From Lysobacter sp. Root690 (GTDB lineage Bacteria; Pseudomonadota; Gammaproteobacteria; Xanthomonadales; Xanthomonadaceae), in NCBI RefSeq assembly GCF_001427785.1, contig NZ_LMHM01000013.1, forward strand, positions 284,186-321,299: a DNA stretch of 37,114 bases, written 5' to 3'. This document shows positions 16,709 to 25,561 of this stretch, piece after piece. The position numbers were made by a program, and so were the translations under genes. Position 1 is the stretch's first letter, and each line of letters begins with the position of its first letter. Under the pieces are notes generated by a model that was not told the origin of the DNA, searched no databases, and saw nothing but the letters and a program-made list of their open reading frames with translations.

Positions 16709-16782
16709 CGGAATCAATCGATGCGGCGTCAGCGATCGTGTATCGATCGATTCGGAGTCAATCGAACCGGCGTCAATCGATC
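16709..16782. repeat. Five-unit 15-bp degenerate tandem repeat
   Basis: Units CGGAATCAATCGATG, CGGCGTCAGCGATCG, TGTATCGATCGATT (14 bp), CGGAGTCAATCGAAC and CGGCGTCAATCGATC run head to tail. The last unit overlaps the stop codon and final codons of the gene ending at 16773. The 15-bp period equals five codons, giving S-I-D-type repeats in one minus-strand frame. Confidence 0.75.
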
Positions 16783-17285
16783 CGGTACACCCGCGCCTTG
16801 GGCATGTCCTCGTCGACCTGCATGAACCAGCGCCCGGCAACGCCCGGGACCACGACGATCTCCGGCGTGACCATCGGCTTCTTCAGTTTCATGCTGCCCT
16901 TGAGCACCTTCCACTGCTGGCCGTTTTCCAGTTCGAACACGGTGCCCGGCTCCCAGCCGCTGACGTCGTGCTTGAGCCGACTCTTGATCGGCTCATCGTT
17001 GAGACCGATGAACTGACCGGTGCCGGGCGCGCGCACCGGCGGCGCGCCGGCGCCGACCTGCGGGCCGTCGATGGCTTGCGGCACCGGCTCGGCGACCGCT
17101 GCCGTGGACTTGGCGTCGGCTTCGCGCAGCATCCGATTGAGCGTGGCCAGTTGCTCGGCAGACAGACCGACTTCGCGCAACTGATCCGGCGTCAGCCGTT
17201 GTTCCAGTTCGACATACGGCGGTTTGGCCTGAAGCGGAGCGGACAGCAGCAGGGTCAGCAGCAGAACCAACTTGAAATAACGCAT
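16773..17285 (-). CDS. Small secreted protein of unknown function
   Basis: A 170-residue protein. MRYFKLVLLLTLLLSAPLQA is a Sec signal cut after LQA. The mature N-terminal part has an acidic helical stretch (LTPDQLREVGLSAEQLATLNRML), then a Pro/Ala linker. The C-terminal part, about residues 95-170, is beta-rich and SH3-like (ENGQQWKVLKGSMKLKKP, VVPGVAGRWFMQVDED). I do not recognise a named family; similar proteins are common as hypotheticals in Xanthomonadaceae. Another ATG at 17294 is possible; 17285 is preferred because AAGG lies about 11 bases upstream and the signal peptide then has normal length. Its stop codon lies inside the tandem repeat at 16709-16782. It may be co-transcribed with the DUF2252 gene. 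Confidence 0.75.
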   Translation of the reverse strand: MRYFKLVLLLTLLLSAPLQAKPPYVELEQRLTPDQLREVGLSAEQLATLNRMLREADAKSTAAVAEPVPQAIDGPQVGAGAPPVRAPGTGQFIGLNDEPIKSRLKHDVSGWEPGTVFELENGQQWKVLKGSMKLKKPMVTPEIVVVPGVAGRWFMQVDEDMPKARVYRID

Positions 17286-17613
17286 TGCGGGCATGGCCTT
17301 GATTGAGTGCGCTCGACAGGTCGGATCGCGGACCACGCGCAGCGGGATTCGATCAATTTATGGCTGTTTCGTGACAAATCGGAGACAGCGGGGCCGGAGG
17401 CCGGGTGTCGGTGGTGCTGAAGCTTTTTTGTGGGTGGGCTTTCAAGCCCGATTTGCTTGTTTCAGATCGCGGCGATCCGAGCGAAAAGCGTCGGGGCGCA
17501 AGCCCATCCCACAAAAGATGCCGATGCGGCGAGGTCTGTTGTGGGATGGCTTTCAAGCCCGACGCTCTGGTTTCAGGTCGCGAATCGGTTTCGATGTCGC
17601 GCGTTTTGATTGC
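17286..17613. other. Intergenic region with three repeat units
   Basis: No gene seen. Mostly occupied by the repeat units at 17426-17582. It lies downstream of the minus-strand train ending at 17614, so the repeats may serve as its transcript end. Confidence 0.5.
17426..17582. repeat. Dispersed repeat in three units (plus, minus, plus)
   Basis: Units share TTGTGGG(A/T)GGGCTTTCAA and CCCGACGCTTTTCGCTCGG. Plus-orientation units lie near 17426-17471 and 17535-17582. The reverse complement of 17474-17517 (CTTTTGTGGGATGGGCTTGC) is a third unit in opposite orientation. Similar dispersed elements are frequent in Lysobacter genomes (general knowledge, not tested). Confidence 0.7.
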
Positions 17614-19611
17614 TCACAACTTCCAGCCGATCACATTCCAGACCCACATCGCGTACGCGGTCAGCAGGAAGATCGCCACCACCAGGGTATGGCGCAGCCT
17701 GCGCCACACGCCGAAGTCCTTCGACCGCCACACCGGCCACAGCAGCGCGGCATCGAGCAGGCTCAGCAGCAGCGGCAGCACACCCAGCCACAAAGCCAGA
17801 CGCAGCAGTCCGGTCGGGTAGCTGTAGATCGCATCGTTGCCGGCCGAGACGATCTGCGCGAACGACACGCCGAATGCGATCGCGAACACCAGCCACGCGA
17901 TCGCGGTGATCGCCAGCCAACACGCGCCGCGATGCCCCAGCGAGGACGGATGCTTGGGCGATGCGCGCCGCCGCAGCCAGGCGCCGGTCAGCACGCCGAG
18001 CGAGGCGAGCACGCTCAATGCCAACAAGCCGTACAGCGCATTCGCCGTATCGAACACACCGGCGCGCGCCAGCACATCGTGGCCGTACGGCGACACGAAG
18101 CCGGCCACCGCGCCGTTCTCGCGTACAAACACCAATCGCCCCGGGCCTTCAACCGCGCGGAACACGTCGGCCTTTTCCTGCAACCAGCGCGAAGTCTCGC
18201 CACCGGCGCTCAAGGTCAGATAGCCGTCCTGGGTCACGCCGACGTCGCCGTTGGACGCGGTCAACAGTTTCTCGAACTGGCGATGGTTGCGGCGCTCGCT
18301 CAGGTACTTGCCGAGATAGGGCACGAGCGCGGTCGCCGCGTCTTTCGCCGGCTTCGGCAGCGCAGCCGGGCGCGCGCGTTCGAAATAATGCTGCAGCAAC
18401 AGCGCCGGCAATTCCGCGGCCAGGCGCGCGCCGGTGTCGGTGTTGGTCGACACGAACACGCCGAAGCCCAACTCGGGCACCGCGAGCAGATTGGAATGGA
18501 AGTATAGGGTCGCGCCGCCATGTTCCAGGCCGTGCACCTGGCCGTACTGACGACGGAAGAAACCGTAGGCCAGGCCGGTCGCGTCGGGCGCGTTGCGGAA
18601 CAGCGGCGCGCCTTCCAGCTTGGCGAAGGCTTCGGCCGAAACGATGCGGCGCCCGTCGAGTTCGCCGCGATTGAGCAGCATGCGCAGATAACGGCTCATG
18701 TCGGCGGCATTGCTCGACACCGCGCCGGCCGGACCGACCTGGGCGATGTATTCGAAGCCTTTGGGTTCGAACCCGCCCGCGCTGCGCTGATGGCCAGTCG
18801 ACCACAACCCCTTGAACGCGGCGCCCGAGTCGCGCGGATCGCCGGCGCCGAGCGGTTCGCGGAAGGTGGTGCGCTGCATGCCCATCGGCGCGAACAGGTC
18901 GCGTTCGATCAAGGCTTCGAACGGCACGCCGCTGACCTGCGACAGCACTTCGCCGAGCAGGGCGACGCTGTAGTTGGAATAGACCGCGCGGGTGCCGGCC
19001 TCGCGCACGCGCGCCGGGCGATGCTTTTGCAGATAGTCGTGCAGGCTCAGCGTGTGCTTCGGGTCCTTGGCGAACAAGTGGCCGAAGGCCGAGTCTTCAT
19101 ATCCGGCGGTGTGGGTGAGCAGATGGCGCAGCAGCACCGGCTTGTAGCCGTCGTCGGGCAGCTTCAGATCGGCCGGCAGATAGTCGTTGACCGGTGTGTC
19201 GAGCTTGAGCTTGCCGGCATCGATCAGCTTCAGTGTTTCCAGATAGGTGAAGGTCTTGGACACCGAACCGATCCGGAACAGAGTGCGATCGGCGCTGACC
19301 GAACGCAGCGGGTCCTGCGAGGCCACGCCATAACCGCGTAGCAGCAGCGGCCCTTGCGCGTCGACCACCGCGACGGTGACCCCGGCGATGCCGAAGCGGC
19401 GCTGGTAGGACTCGACCACGCCGTCGACATACGCCGCCAGTTCCTGGTTGTTGAGCCGCGCGGGCGCGGATTCGGCAACGGCGGGCGCGACCGCGGGCAT
19501 CGCGGCCGCGGGCGGTGCCGGCGACAACGGCGCCGGCTGCGCATGCGGTGCGCCGATGGCGGCGACCAATAACAGCGAGCCGGCGAAGGATTTCAGACGC
19601 GACAACTTCAT
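17614..19611 (-). CDS. Membrane-anchored serine beta-lactamase-fold hydrolase
   Basis: A 665-residue enzyme of the beta-lactamase class C/DD-peptidase superfamily. A signal peptide (MKLSRLKSFAGSLLLVAAIG, cut near PHAQ) is followed by a Pro/Ala linker. The catalytic domain covers about residues 55-380: SVSK (nucleophile Ser and Lys), YSNYS (the Y-x-N motif) and HGGAT (the K-T-G equivalent). A beta-barrel-like domain follows, then four or five C-terminal membrane helices (LYGLLALSVLASLGVLTGAW, ACWLAITAIAWLVFAIAFG, LALWLGVLPLLLSLLDAALL, TLVVAIFLLTAYAMWVW). The active site faces the periplasm. Its ATG overlaps the YkvI-like stop as ATGA, suggesting translational coupling, with GGAGG 6 bases upstream. 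In this operon a D-amino-acid-specific peptidase acting on muropeptides is more likely than antibiotic resistance (inference). Confidence 0.92.
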   Translation of the reverse strand: MKLSRLKSFAGSLLLVAAIGAPHAQPAPLSPAPPAAAMPAVAPAVAESAPARLNNQELAAYVDGVVESYQRRFGIAGVTVAVVDAQGPLLLRGYGVASQDPLRSVSADRTLFRIGSVSKTFTYLETLKLIDAGKLKLDTPVNDYLPADLKLPDDGYKPVLLRHLLTHTAGYEDSAFGHLFAKDPKHTLSLHDYLQKHRPARVREAGTRAVYSNYSVALLGEVLSQVSGVPFEALIERDLFAPMGMQRTTFREPLGAGDPRDSGAAFKGLWSTGHQRSAGGFEPKGFEYIAQVGPAGAVSSNAADMSRYLRMLLNRGELDGRRIVSAEAFAKLEGAPLFRNAPDATGLAYGFFRRQYGQVHGLEHGGATLYFHSNLLAVPELGFGVFVSTNTDTGARLAAELPALLLQHYFERARPAALPKPAKDAATALVPYLGKYLSERRNHRQFEKLLTASNGDVGVTQDGYLTLSAGGETSRWLQEKADVFRAVEGPGRLVFVRENGAVAGFVSPYGHDVLARAGVFDTANALYGLLALSVLASLGVLTGAWLRRRASPKHPSSLGHRGACWLAITAIAWLVFAIAFGVSFAQIVSAGNDAIYSYPTGLLRLALWLGVLPLLLSLLDAALLWPVWRSKDFGVWRRLRHTLVVAIFLLTAYAMWVWNVIGWKL

Positions 19612-20765
19612 GGACGTCCTCCAGTGGAATGAGCGAGGCGCGGCATCGCGGGCGGCGGACGCAGACGTCCGCTGCACAACAGCCACAGACCCCAGGTGAG
19701 CAACGGCACTACGTAGACGGCGAGCAACAGATACGACAGGCCGCGGTAACCCTGGGCGATCAGCGCGACCAGGCCGAAGCGGTCGGCGAGGAAGATCGAA
19801 CCGATCAGCAAGGCCGCGGCGATCGCCAGGCGCGCGCGCTTAGGCATCGCGTCGCCGCGCCGCGCGCGCCAGACCGTGGCCACGCGTTCGTTGATCGCGT
19901 GCACCGCGCCGGTTCCGCTTTCCAGCAAGGCCGAGAAGATCATCAGTTGGAACACGCCGTGCAGCAACGGCATCCGCAGGCGTTGCAGCAGGAAATCCGA
20001 AGGCAGGGCCTCATCGGCGATCAGCGGGTAGTAGGCGATCATGCACACGAAAAACAACAGCGCCGGCAACATCGCCAGCGGTCCGGCGATCAGGCCGGCG
20101 GCGAGCGCGTCGCGACGGCCGCGGAAGTGGCGCGCGATCGGCAGGATAACCACCGCGCCGATGATGTTGTAACCGGCGTAGGTCAGACCGTTGAGCGCCC
20201 AGCCTTCGCCGCTGTGCGGCAGGGCGAAGTTGGCCGCGATGCGGTCGCCGAAACGCGACAAGGCCAGCAGCACGAACAAGGCGTAGATGCCGTACAGGAA
20301 GAACGAAACCCACTTGAACAGACGTTCCACCGCCTCGTTGCCGAAGCTGACGAACGCGGCGATGCCAACCATCAGGCACAGGCTGCCGACGAGCGCGGGC
20401 CAGCCGAACATGGCCGTGCCGATCGCGCCCGAGGCCGCGCCGAACACCGCCAGCAGCACGATCAGCAGGGCCAGATAAGCGAACTCGAACAGACCCCACA
20501 ACGGCCCGAGCAACTGCTTGAAGAAAATGCGGTAGTCGTAAGCGTGAGCGGTGTGAGCGAACACGAAGGTCGCCATGCACACCACGCTCCACAGCGCCAT
20601 CGCCAGCAGCATGCCGGCGACGCCGCCCCAGGGGCCGCTCGGAAGAAAGAATTCGGCCAGTTCGCGCCCGGTCGCGTAACCGCCGCCGATCACCACCGCC
20701 TTGAATGCGAAGCCGGGCAGCAGATAGCGCTGGAACCACGAGGCGGCCTGGGTCGGATCGCTCAT
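19608..20765 (-). CDS. YkvI-like membrane protein, putative permease
   Basis: A 385-residue inner membrane protein with about ten hydrophobic helices. It resembles the YkvI family, thought to be related to amino-acid permeases of the APC superfamily but without a proven substrate. GGGYATGRELAEFFLPSGPWGG near the N-terminus is a conserved family segment with a helix-breaking Gly-rich start, as in APC substrate sites; NIIGAVVILPIARH and ESGTGAVHAINERV follow. The start has AAGG 9 bases upstream. It begins 25 bases after the dgcN stop and overlaps the downstream hydrolase by 4 bases, so it belongs to the same operon. Inferred role: moving D-glutamate or a glutamate-containing dipeptide across the inner membrane. 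Confidence 0.87.
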   Translation of the reverse strand: MSDPTQAASWFQRYLLPGFAFKAVVIGGGYATGRELAEFFLPSGPWGGVAGMLLAMALWSVVCMATFVFAHTAHAYDYRIFFKQLLGPLWGLFEFAYLALLIVLLAVFGAASGAIGTAMFGWPALVGSLCLMVGIAAFVSFGNEAVERLFKWVSFFLYGIYALFVLLALSRFGDRIAANFALPHSGEGWALNGLTYAGYNIIGAVVILPIARHFRGRRDALAAGLIAGPLAMLPALLFFVCMIAYYPLIADEALPSDFLLQRLRMPLLHGVFQLMIFSALLESGTGAVHAINERVATVWRARRGDAMPKRARLAIAAALLIGSIFLADRFGLVALIAQGYRGLSYLLLAVYVVPLLTWGLWLLCSGRLRPPPAMPRLAHSTGGRP

Positions 20766-20790
20766 GCTGCGCGGCCTTCGCGCGCGCCGC

Positions 20791-21849
20791 TCACGGCGAC
20801 GTATCCAGACAGGCGCGCGCCAATGCGCGCAGGGCCGCGCCGCCGCGGATCGGATCGGCCACCGGCAAACCCAGGCGCGCGCTTTCGCTGGCGATCAGCG
20901 CCTGCGCGTGTTCTTCGCTCAATTGCGAGGTGTTCAAGCTGACCCCGGCGCAACGGATCGCCGGATTGGTGCGCCGGCCCAGCAGCAGATTCAGTTCGAT
21001 CGTTTCCTCGATGCTCGGCAGCGGATAGCCCGGATAGCCGAGCATCTCGCGGCGTCCGGGTTCATGGCAGACCACGATCGCGTCGGGCTGACTGCCGTGC
21101 AGCAACGCCAGCGACACGCCGGCATAGGCCGGATGCGACAACGAGCCCTGGCCTTCGATCACGTCCCAATGCGCCGCGTCGGCATCGGGGCTGAGCCATT
21201 CGGCGGCGCCGGCGGCGAAGTCCGACACCACCGCGTCCATCGGTAGACCGCGTCCGGCGATCAGGATGCCGGTCTGTCCGCTGGCGCGGAAGTCGGCGTC
21301 GACACCGAGTTCGCGCAGCGCACGGGCCAGGCTCAGCGCGGTGTATTTCTTGCCCAGCGCGCAGTCGGTGCCGACGGTCAATACGCGCTTGCCGCTGCGC
21401 TTGCGTCCGCTCGCGGCCGGCAGCGACGACGGCGGTTCGCGCACGTCGATCAGGCGCCGGCCGTGACGCCGCGCTTGTTCGCGCAAGGCAGGGATGTCGG
21501 CCAGGCGCATATGCATGCCGCTGATCAGGTCCAGTCCGTTCGCCAATGCATCGAGCAGGGCCGGCATCCAGTGATCGGGAATGACCCCGCCGACATTCGC
21601 CACGCCGATCACCAGCGCGCGCGCGCCGGCCTCGCGTGCTTGCGACGGCGTCATCGCCGGCAGGCCGACGCTGACGCTGGCCTCGTGCAAGCGCTGTTCG
21701 CCGACGCAGCGCTCGGGCGCCCAGTCGCGCAGGCCCAACGCGGTTTTGGCATAGGCCGGATGGTCCACGTCGCCGAGAAACAGCAGATAAGGCTGGGGCA
21801 GATCGAGCGATTCGAAAGTGGTCGTAGCGGTTGCTGCGGAAATCGACAT
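20791..21849 (-). CDS. dgcN: DUF1611 protein DgcN, D-glutamate N-acetyltransferase
   Basis: A 352-residue cytoplasmic protein of the DUF1611 family. Some members are reported to acetylate D-glutamate in the DgcN-DgcA pathway, in which DgcA then racemises N-acetyl-D-glutamate. The N-terminal domain has PYLLFLGDV and KTALGLRDWAPERCVGEQRL. The C-terminal P-loop-like domain starts TVGTDCALGKKYTALSLARAL (phosphate-loop motif G-x-D-C-x-x-G-K-K), followed by ASGQTGILIAGRGLPMDAVV, IEGQGSLSHPAYAGVSL and CHEPGRREMLGYPGYPLPS. Length is as expected for the family. The ATG at 21849 follows GGAA by 6-7 bases. It lies 140 bases behind the TonB receptor and ahead of the permease. A dipeptide epimerase (dgcA) is in the same gene train, which strongly supports this assignment. 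Confidence 0.88.
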   Translation of the reverse strand: MSISAATATTTFESLDLPQPYLLFLGDVDHPAYAKTALGLRDWAPERCVGEQRLHEASVSVGLPAMTPSQAREAGARALVIGVANVGGVIPDHWMPALLDALANGLDLISGMHMRLADIPALREQARRHGRRLIDVREPPSSLPAASGRKRSGKRVLTVGTDCALGKKYTALSLARALRELGVDADFRASGQTGILIAGRGLPMDAVVSDFAAGAAEWLSPDADAAHWDVIEGQGSLSHPAYAGVSLALLHGSQPDAIVVCHEPGRREMLGYPGYPLPSIEETIELNLLLGRRTNPAIRCAGVSLNTSQLSEEHAQALIASESARLGLPVADPIRGGAALRALARACLDTSP

Positions 21850-21989
21850 GCGGACATTCCGTTGTAAGGTCGGGCCGTGGCGGGAGACGGTCGCCGATGA
21901 GGCTGCGAACGAAAGCGGTGGGCGCCGCTCGGGTTCGATTACTGATGCGCCGCGATCAAGGGATGCGTGATTCGCGACGCGCGTTGCGT

Positions 21990-24239
21990 TCAGAACCAAA
22001 CGTCGAATTCCAGCCCGAGCGTACGCGGCTGGATGCGGTTGGCCTGCCACTCCACGATCGCGCCGGTGGTGGCGCTGGTGACCGGCCCGAGCGAGGTGAT
22101 GTCGCGTTCGTTGCTGAGGTTGCGCACGTACAGGCGCAGGGTCCAGTTGTCGCGCGACACGTCGGCATTGAGATTGAGCTGTCCGCTCGCCGGCAACGGC
22201 GCGGCGTTCGGGTTGTGATCGACATTGGTCTTGCGCTTGCCGATCCACTGGTAACCGGCGCCGACGTGGCCGTTGAAACCGGCGCCCCACTGAAAGTCGT
22301 AATCCGCGCTGAGCGCCGCGGTCCAGCGCGGAATGCCCGGCAGGGTGTCGCCGGAACTTCCTTTCAGCGACGGCGCGTCCTCCCTCAGTTCGGCATCGGT
22401 GAACGAACCGTTGAAACCCACGCGCAGGTTCGGCGTGACTTTGAAGGCCGAGGTCAGTTCCACGCCGCGGCTGCGCGCCTTGCCTCCGTTGGCCGAGTAA
22501 GTCAGTCCGTCCTGAGTGGACGCAGACAATTGGATATCCTTCCAGTCGATCAGAAACGCGGCCAGGTCGATCGACGCGCGTTGATCGAGGAACAGCGATT
22601 TCCAGCCGAATTCGTAATTGACCAGGCTGTCGGAATCGACCGAAGGCGGCACGCCCGGCAGCGCGACGTTGGGGCCGCCGGGACGATAGCCGCTGGCGAT
22701 GCGCGCATACAGCAGGCTGTCGTTATCCAGATGCCATCGCGAGCCGAGCAGGTAGGTGGTGACGTCCTCGGACGACTGCCCGGTGGTGGTGCCCAACGCA
22801 AGCAAGCTGCCGGCGGTTGCGATCTGCTTGAAGTCCTGATCGTTGCTGGCGTAACGCAGGCCGGCGGTGACATCGAAGCGTTCGTTGAATTTATAGGTCA
22901 GATTGCCGAACAGCGCGCGTTCCTTGTAGGTCGACGGTAAGTCGACGATCGCCAGCGGATCGAGCCCGGCGACCGGCACGCCGGCGAAGGAACGCGCGCT
23001 GAGTTCCTGGTGATTAGCCGAGGTCTCATGGGTGTAGAACGCGCCGAGCATCCATTCGATGCGCTCGTCGGACTTGGACGCCAGGCGCAATTCCTGCGTC
23101 CATTTCTTCAGGTCCAGGCTGAGCGGAAACGTCGACACGCCTTCGGGCGCGCCGAACAGCGGAAACAACGGGCCGTAGGTCTTGCTCTGATCGTTGAGTT
23201 GGTAGGTCTTGGTCTTGGAATAACTGGTGGCCGAGACGAAGTCGGCCCATTGCAGATTCCAGTCAACAGTGGCGGCGAAGAAGTCGACCTTTTTCTCGAA
23301 GCGTTCGTTGGCCGGCTTGTCGGTGCCGTCCAGACCGAAGCGCGGACGGCGATTCGCATCGAGGATGGACAGGCTGTTGTCGTCGGCGTCGACGGTCTGA
23401 TGCAGGCCGGTGAACTTCACGCTCAGATCGTCGCTGGCCTGCCACAGCAGCGAGACGTGACCGCTGCGCTGGCGCGTGTCGTTGATGTCCTTGCGGCCGG
23501 TGAACGCGTTGTCGACCCAGCCCGGGGTGAACTCGTTCGCGAACGAGGCGCGTAGCGCAAGTTTGCCCGCGACCAGCGGCGCGTTGATCCCGGCGCGCAC
23601 ATTCCAGCCGTTGCCGCCGGCACCGTCGATGCTGGACACACCGCCACCGACGCGGCCTTCGAAACTGTCGAGGTCGGGATCCTTGAGCACGTACTTGAGC
23701 AGACCGCCCATCGCGCCGGCGCCGTACAGCGTGCCTTGCGGGCCGCGCAGCACTTCCACGCGCTGGATGTCGTACGGCAGCAGGTCAAGCACGAATCCGC
23801 TGGAGCGGGCGAAGTTGCTGCTCGATCCCAGCGGCGTGTCGTTGAGATAAGTGCCGACCACCGCGCCCGGGCCGAGGGTCGGAATACCGCGCAGCGAAAC
23901 CGCGGTCTGGCCGGGCGTGCCGCGATCGGTGATGGTCATCGCCGGCAGGTAGCCGTTCAAATCCGACAACTGGGTGACGTGCTGGTTTTCCAGTTGCTGC
24001 TCGCTGACCACGCTGATCGAGGCGGGCACCTTGCGCGCGTTCTCGGTACGTTTCTGTGCAGTGACGGTGACCGCTTCCAGCGTCGCCGACGGTTGCGCGC
24101 TCGTGCGCTCGGGCGTTTTTTCCTCGGATGCATCCGCCGCGGTCTGGGCCAGGCCAGCGCACGACCACGACGTCAGGACAAAAGCGATCGCCAGGCCCAG
24201 GCCATGGCGTGCGGTGTGGCGCGTATCGAGCTGCGGCAT
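21990..24239 (-). CDS. TonB-dependent outer membrane receptor
   Basis: A 749-residue outer membrane transporter. A signal peptide ends near CAGLAQTA. The plug domain (about 60-180) shows TVTAQKRTEN, VSLRGIPTLGPGAVVGTYLNDTP and RVEVLRGPQGTLYGAGAMGG. A beta-barrel follows and ends in GLEFDVWF with a terminal Phe for barrel assembly. LEAVTVTAQKRTEN is the TonB-box region. The receptor class resembles the Xanthomonas/Caulobacter receptors that take up carbohydrates, peptides and other non-iron nutrients. The ATG follows GGGGAG by 7 bases. It sits between the dipeptidase (91-base gap) and dgcN. The substrate inferred from neighbours is a muropeptide or D-glutamate-containing peptide; not shown by sequence. 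Confidence 0.94.
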   Translation of the reverse strand: MPQLDTRHTARHGLGLAIAFVLTSWSCAGLAQTAADASEEKTPERTSAQPSATLEAVTVTAQKRTENARKVPASISVVSEQQLENQHVTQLSDLNGYLPAMTITDRGTPGQTAVSLRGIPTLGPGAVVGTYLNDTPLGSSSNFARSSGFVLDLLPYDIQRVEVLRGPQGTLYGAGAMGGLLKYVLKDPDLDSFEGRVGGGVSSIDGAGGNGWNVRAGINAPLVAGKLALRASFANEFTPGWVDNAFTGRKDINDTRQRSGHVSLLWQASDDLSVKFTGLHQTVDADDNSLSILDANRRPRFGLDGTDKPANERFEKKVDFFAATVDWNLQWADFVSATSYSKTKTYQLNDQSKTYGPLFPLFGAPEGVSTFPLSLDLKKWTQELRLASKSDERIEWMLGAFYTHETSANHQELSARSFAGVPVAGLDPLAIVDLPSTYKERALFGNLTYKFNERFDVTAGLRYASNDQDFKQIATAGSLLALGTTTGQSSEDVTTYLLGSRWHLDNDSLLYARIASGYRPGGPNVALPGVPPSVDSDSLVNYEFGWKSLFLDQRASIDLAAFLIDWKDIQLSASTQDGLTYSANGGKARSRGVELTSAFKVTPNLRVGFNGSFTDAELREDAPSLKGSSGDTLPGIPRWTAALSADYDFQWGAGFNGHVGAGYQWIGKRKTNVDHNPNAAPLPASGQLNLNADVSRDNWTLRLYVRNLSNERDITSLGPVTSATTGAIVEWQANRIQPRTLGLEFDVWF

Positions 24240-24330
24240 GGTTCTCTCCCCGAAGGCGGTCGTGACGATGCTTGAACGTGGCGTCGCTTGTTTTGGCTGT
24301 CGGCTTATCGCGGTCGATCGGGCTTTGCGA

Positions 24331-25500
24331 TCAACGCCAGACCTGTCCGAGCAGGCGGCGGAAGTTGCCGCCGAGCACCGCTTCGATATCGCCGTCGCTG
24401 TAGCCGCGGCGGATCAGCGCTTCGGTGAGTTCGTAGGTCTTGGTCGGGCGATCGAAGCCTTCGATGTCGATGCGCTCGCGAAAGCCGTAGCTGGCCTTGT
24501 ACGAATCGCGCAGTGCCTTGAGCTGATCCGGCGGCAATGCGTCGTAGCCGTACAGGTCCGCGTCCGAGCCGATGCCGACATGCTCGATGCCGACCAGCCT
24601 GGCCACGTGGTCGATGTGATCGACCATGCTGTCGAGCGTGGTGGGTTCCTTGGCGCTGACGAACATGCGCACGCCGGTGATGCCCATCACCCCGCCCTTG
24701 GCGGCGAGCTTGCGGATCGCCTCGTCGGTCTTCAGACGCGGATGGTCGTTGAGCGCGCGGCAGTTGGAGTGGGTGATCGCGATCGGCCCCTTGGCCAGTT
24801 CGATCGCGTCCAGGGTGGTGCGGTCGCCGCAGTGCGAGACGTCGATCAGCAGGCCGACTTTCTCCATTTCGCCCAGCACGCTCACGCCGTAGTCGCTCAG
24901 TCCGCCGTCTTCGCGCTCGGTGCTGCCCGAACCGATCACGGTCTGGCTGTTGTAGGTCAGTTGCGCGCAACGCAGGCCCAGGCCGTGGAAGAACGCGACG
25001 TCGTCCTTGCTGCGGAAGTGTTCGGCGTTCTGCACGCCGGCGATCACCGCGATCTTGCCGGCGGCCTTGGCGCGATCCAGGTCGGCGGCTTTGTCGACCA
25101 GACAGAACAGGTCGCTGTGGCGGGCGATCCAACCGTTCCAGCCGGCCAGATGTTCGGCGACGCGTTCGCGCGCGTCTGCGCCGCCCAGGCCCCAGGAGTT
25201 GTGGAACACATCGATGCCGCTGGCGCGGAAGTCGGCGAGGTGTTGCTCGCTCAGCGGCAGCGCGTACGCGTCCGCGCGCACGTCCAGGCGCAGCGGCGCG
25301 AGCATGTCGATCACCAGCGCGCGTTCAACGATGGCGCGGGCGCGCGGCGAATACTTCGTCGTGGTCGGACGCGTGTTCGTGCCGGGGTTTGCGGCCAGTT
25401 TGGCGGCGGCCAGGGCGTGCAAGGGCAGGGCCAGAGTCGCCGCGGCGGCGGAGGCCTGGAGCAGACGGCGGCGGCTGAGTCGTGCGGTGTCGAGGGTCAT
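24331..25500 (-). CDS. Tat-exported M19 (membrane dipeptidase) family protein
   Basis: A 389-residue protein of the renal dipeptidase (peptidase M19) TIM-barrel family, which cleaves dipeptides, often L-D or D-containing. The N-terminus RLSRRRLLQASAAAATLAL is a twin-arginine signal, so it is exported folded to the periplasm. Conserved: DVSHCGDRTT and ITHSNCRALNDHPRL, matching the second-site His ligands. The usual N-terminal H-x-D is replaced by VIDMLAPL, and the bridging Glu position appears as GVQNAEHF, so one metal site may be altered (see findings). The ATG at 25500 has no clear ribosome binding site but fits the Tat signal. It starts 61 bases after the dgcA stop. Likely frees D-Glu or L-Ala from dipeptides in the periplasm. 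Confidence 0.88.
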   Translation of the reverse strand: MTLDTARLSRRRLLQASAAAATLALPLHALAAAKLAANPGTNTRPTTTKYSPRARAIVERALVIDMLAPLRLDVRADAYALPLSEQHLADFRASGIDVFHNSWGLGGADARERVAEHLAGWNGWIARHSDLFCLVDKAADLDRAKAAGKIAVIAGVQNAEHFRSKDDVAFFHGLGLRCAQLTYNSQTVIGSGSTEREDGGLSDYGVSVLGEMEKVGLLIDVSHCGDRTTLDAIELAKGPIAITHSNCRALNDHPRLKTDEAIRKLAAKGGVMGITGVRMFVSAKEPTTLDSMVDHIDHVARLVGIEHVGIGSDADLYGYDALPPDQLKALRDSYKASYGFRERIDIEGFDRPTKTYELTEALIRRGYSDGDIEAVLGGNFRRLLGQVWR

Positions 25501-25561
25501 GGTCGCGGGCCCGGTCAGTGCTGCGGTGGGAAGTCGGCGGTTCGGTTCGAAGCGAATGGAT

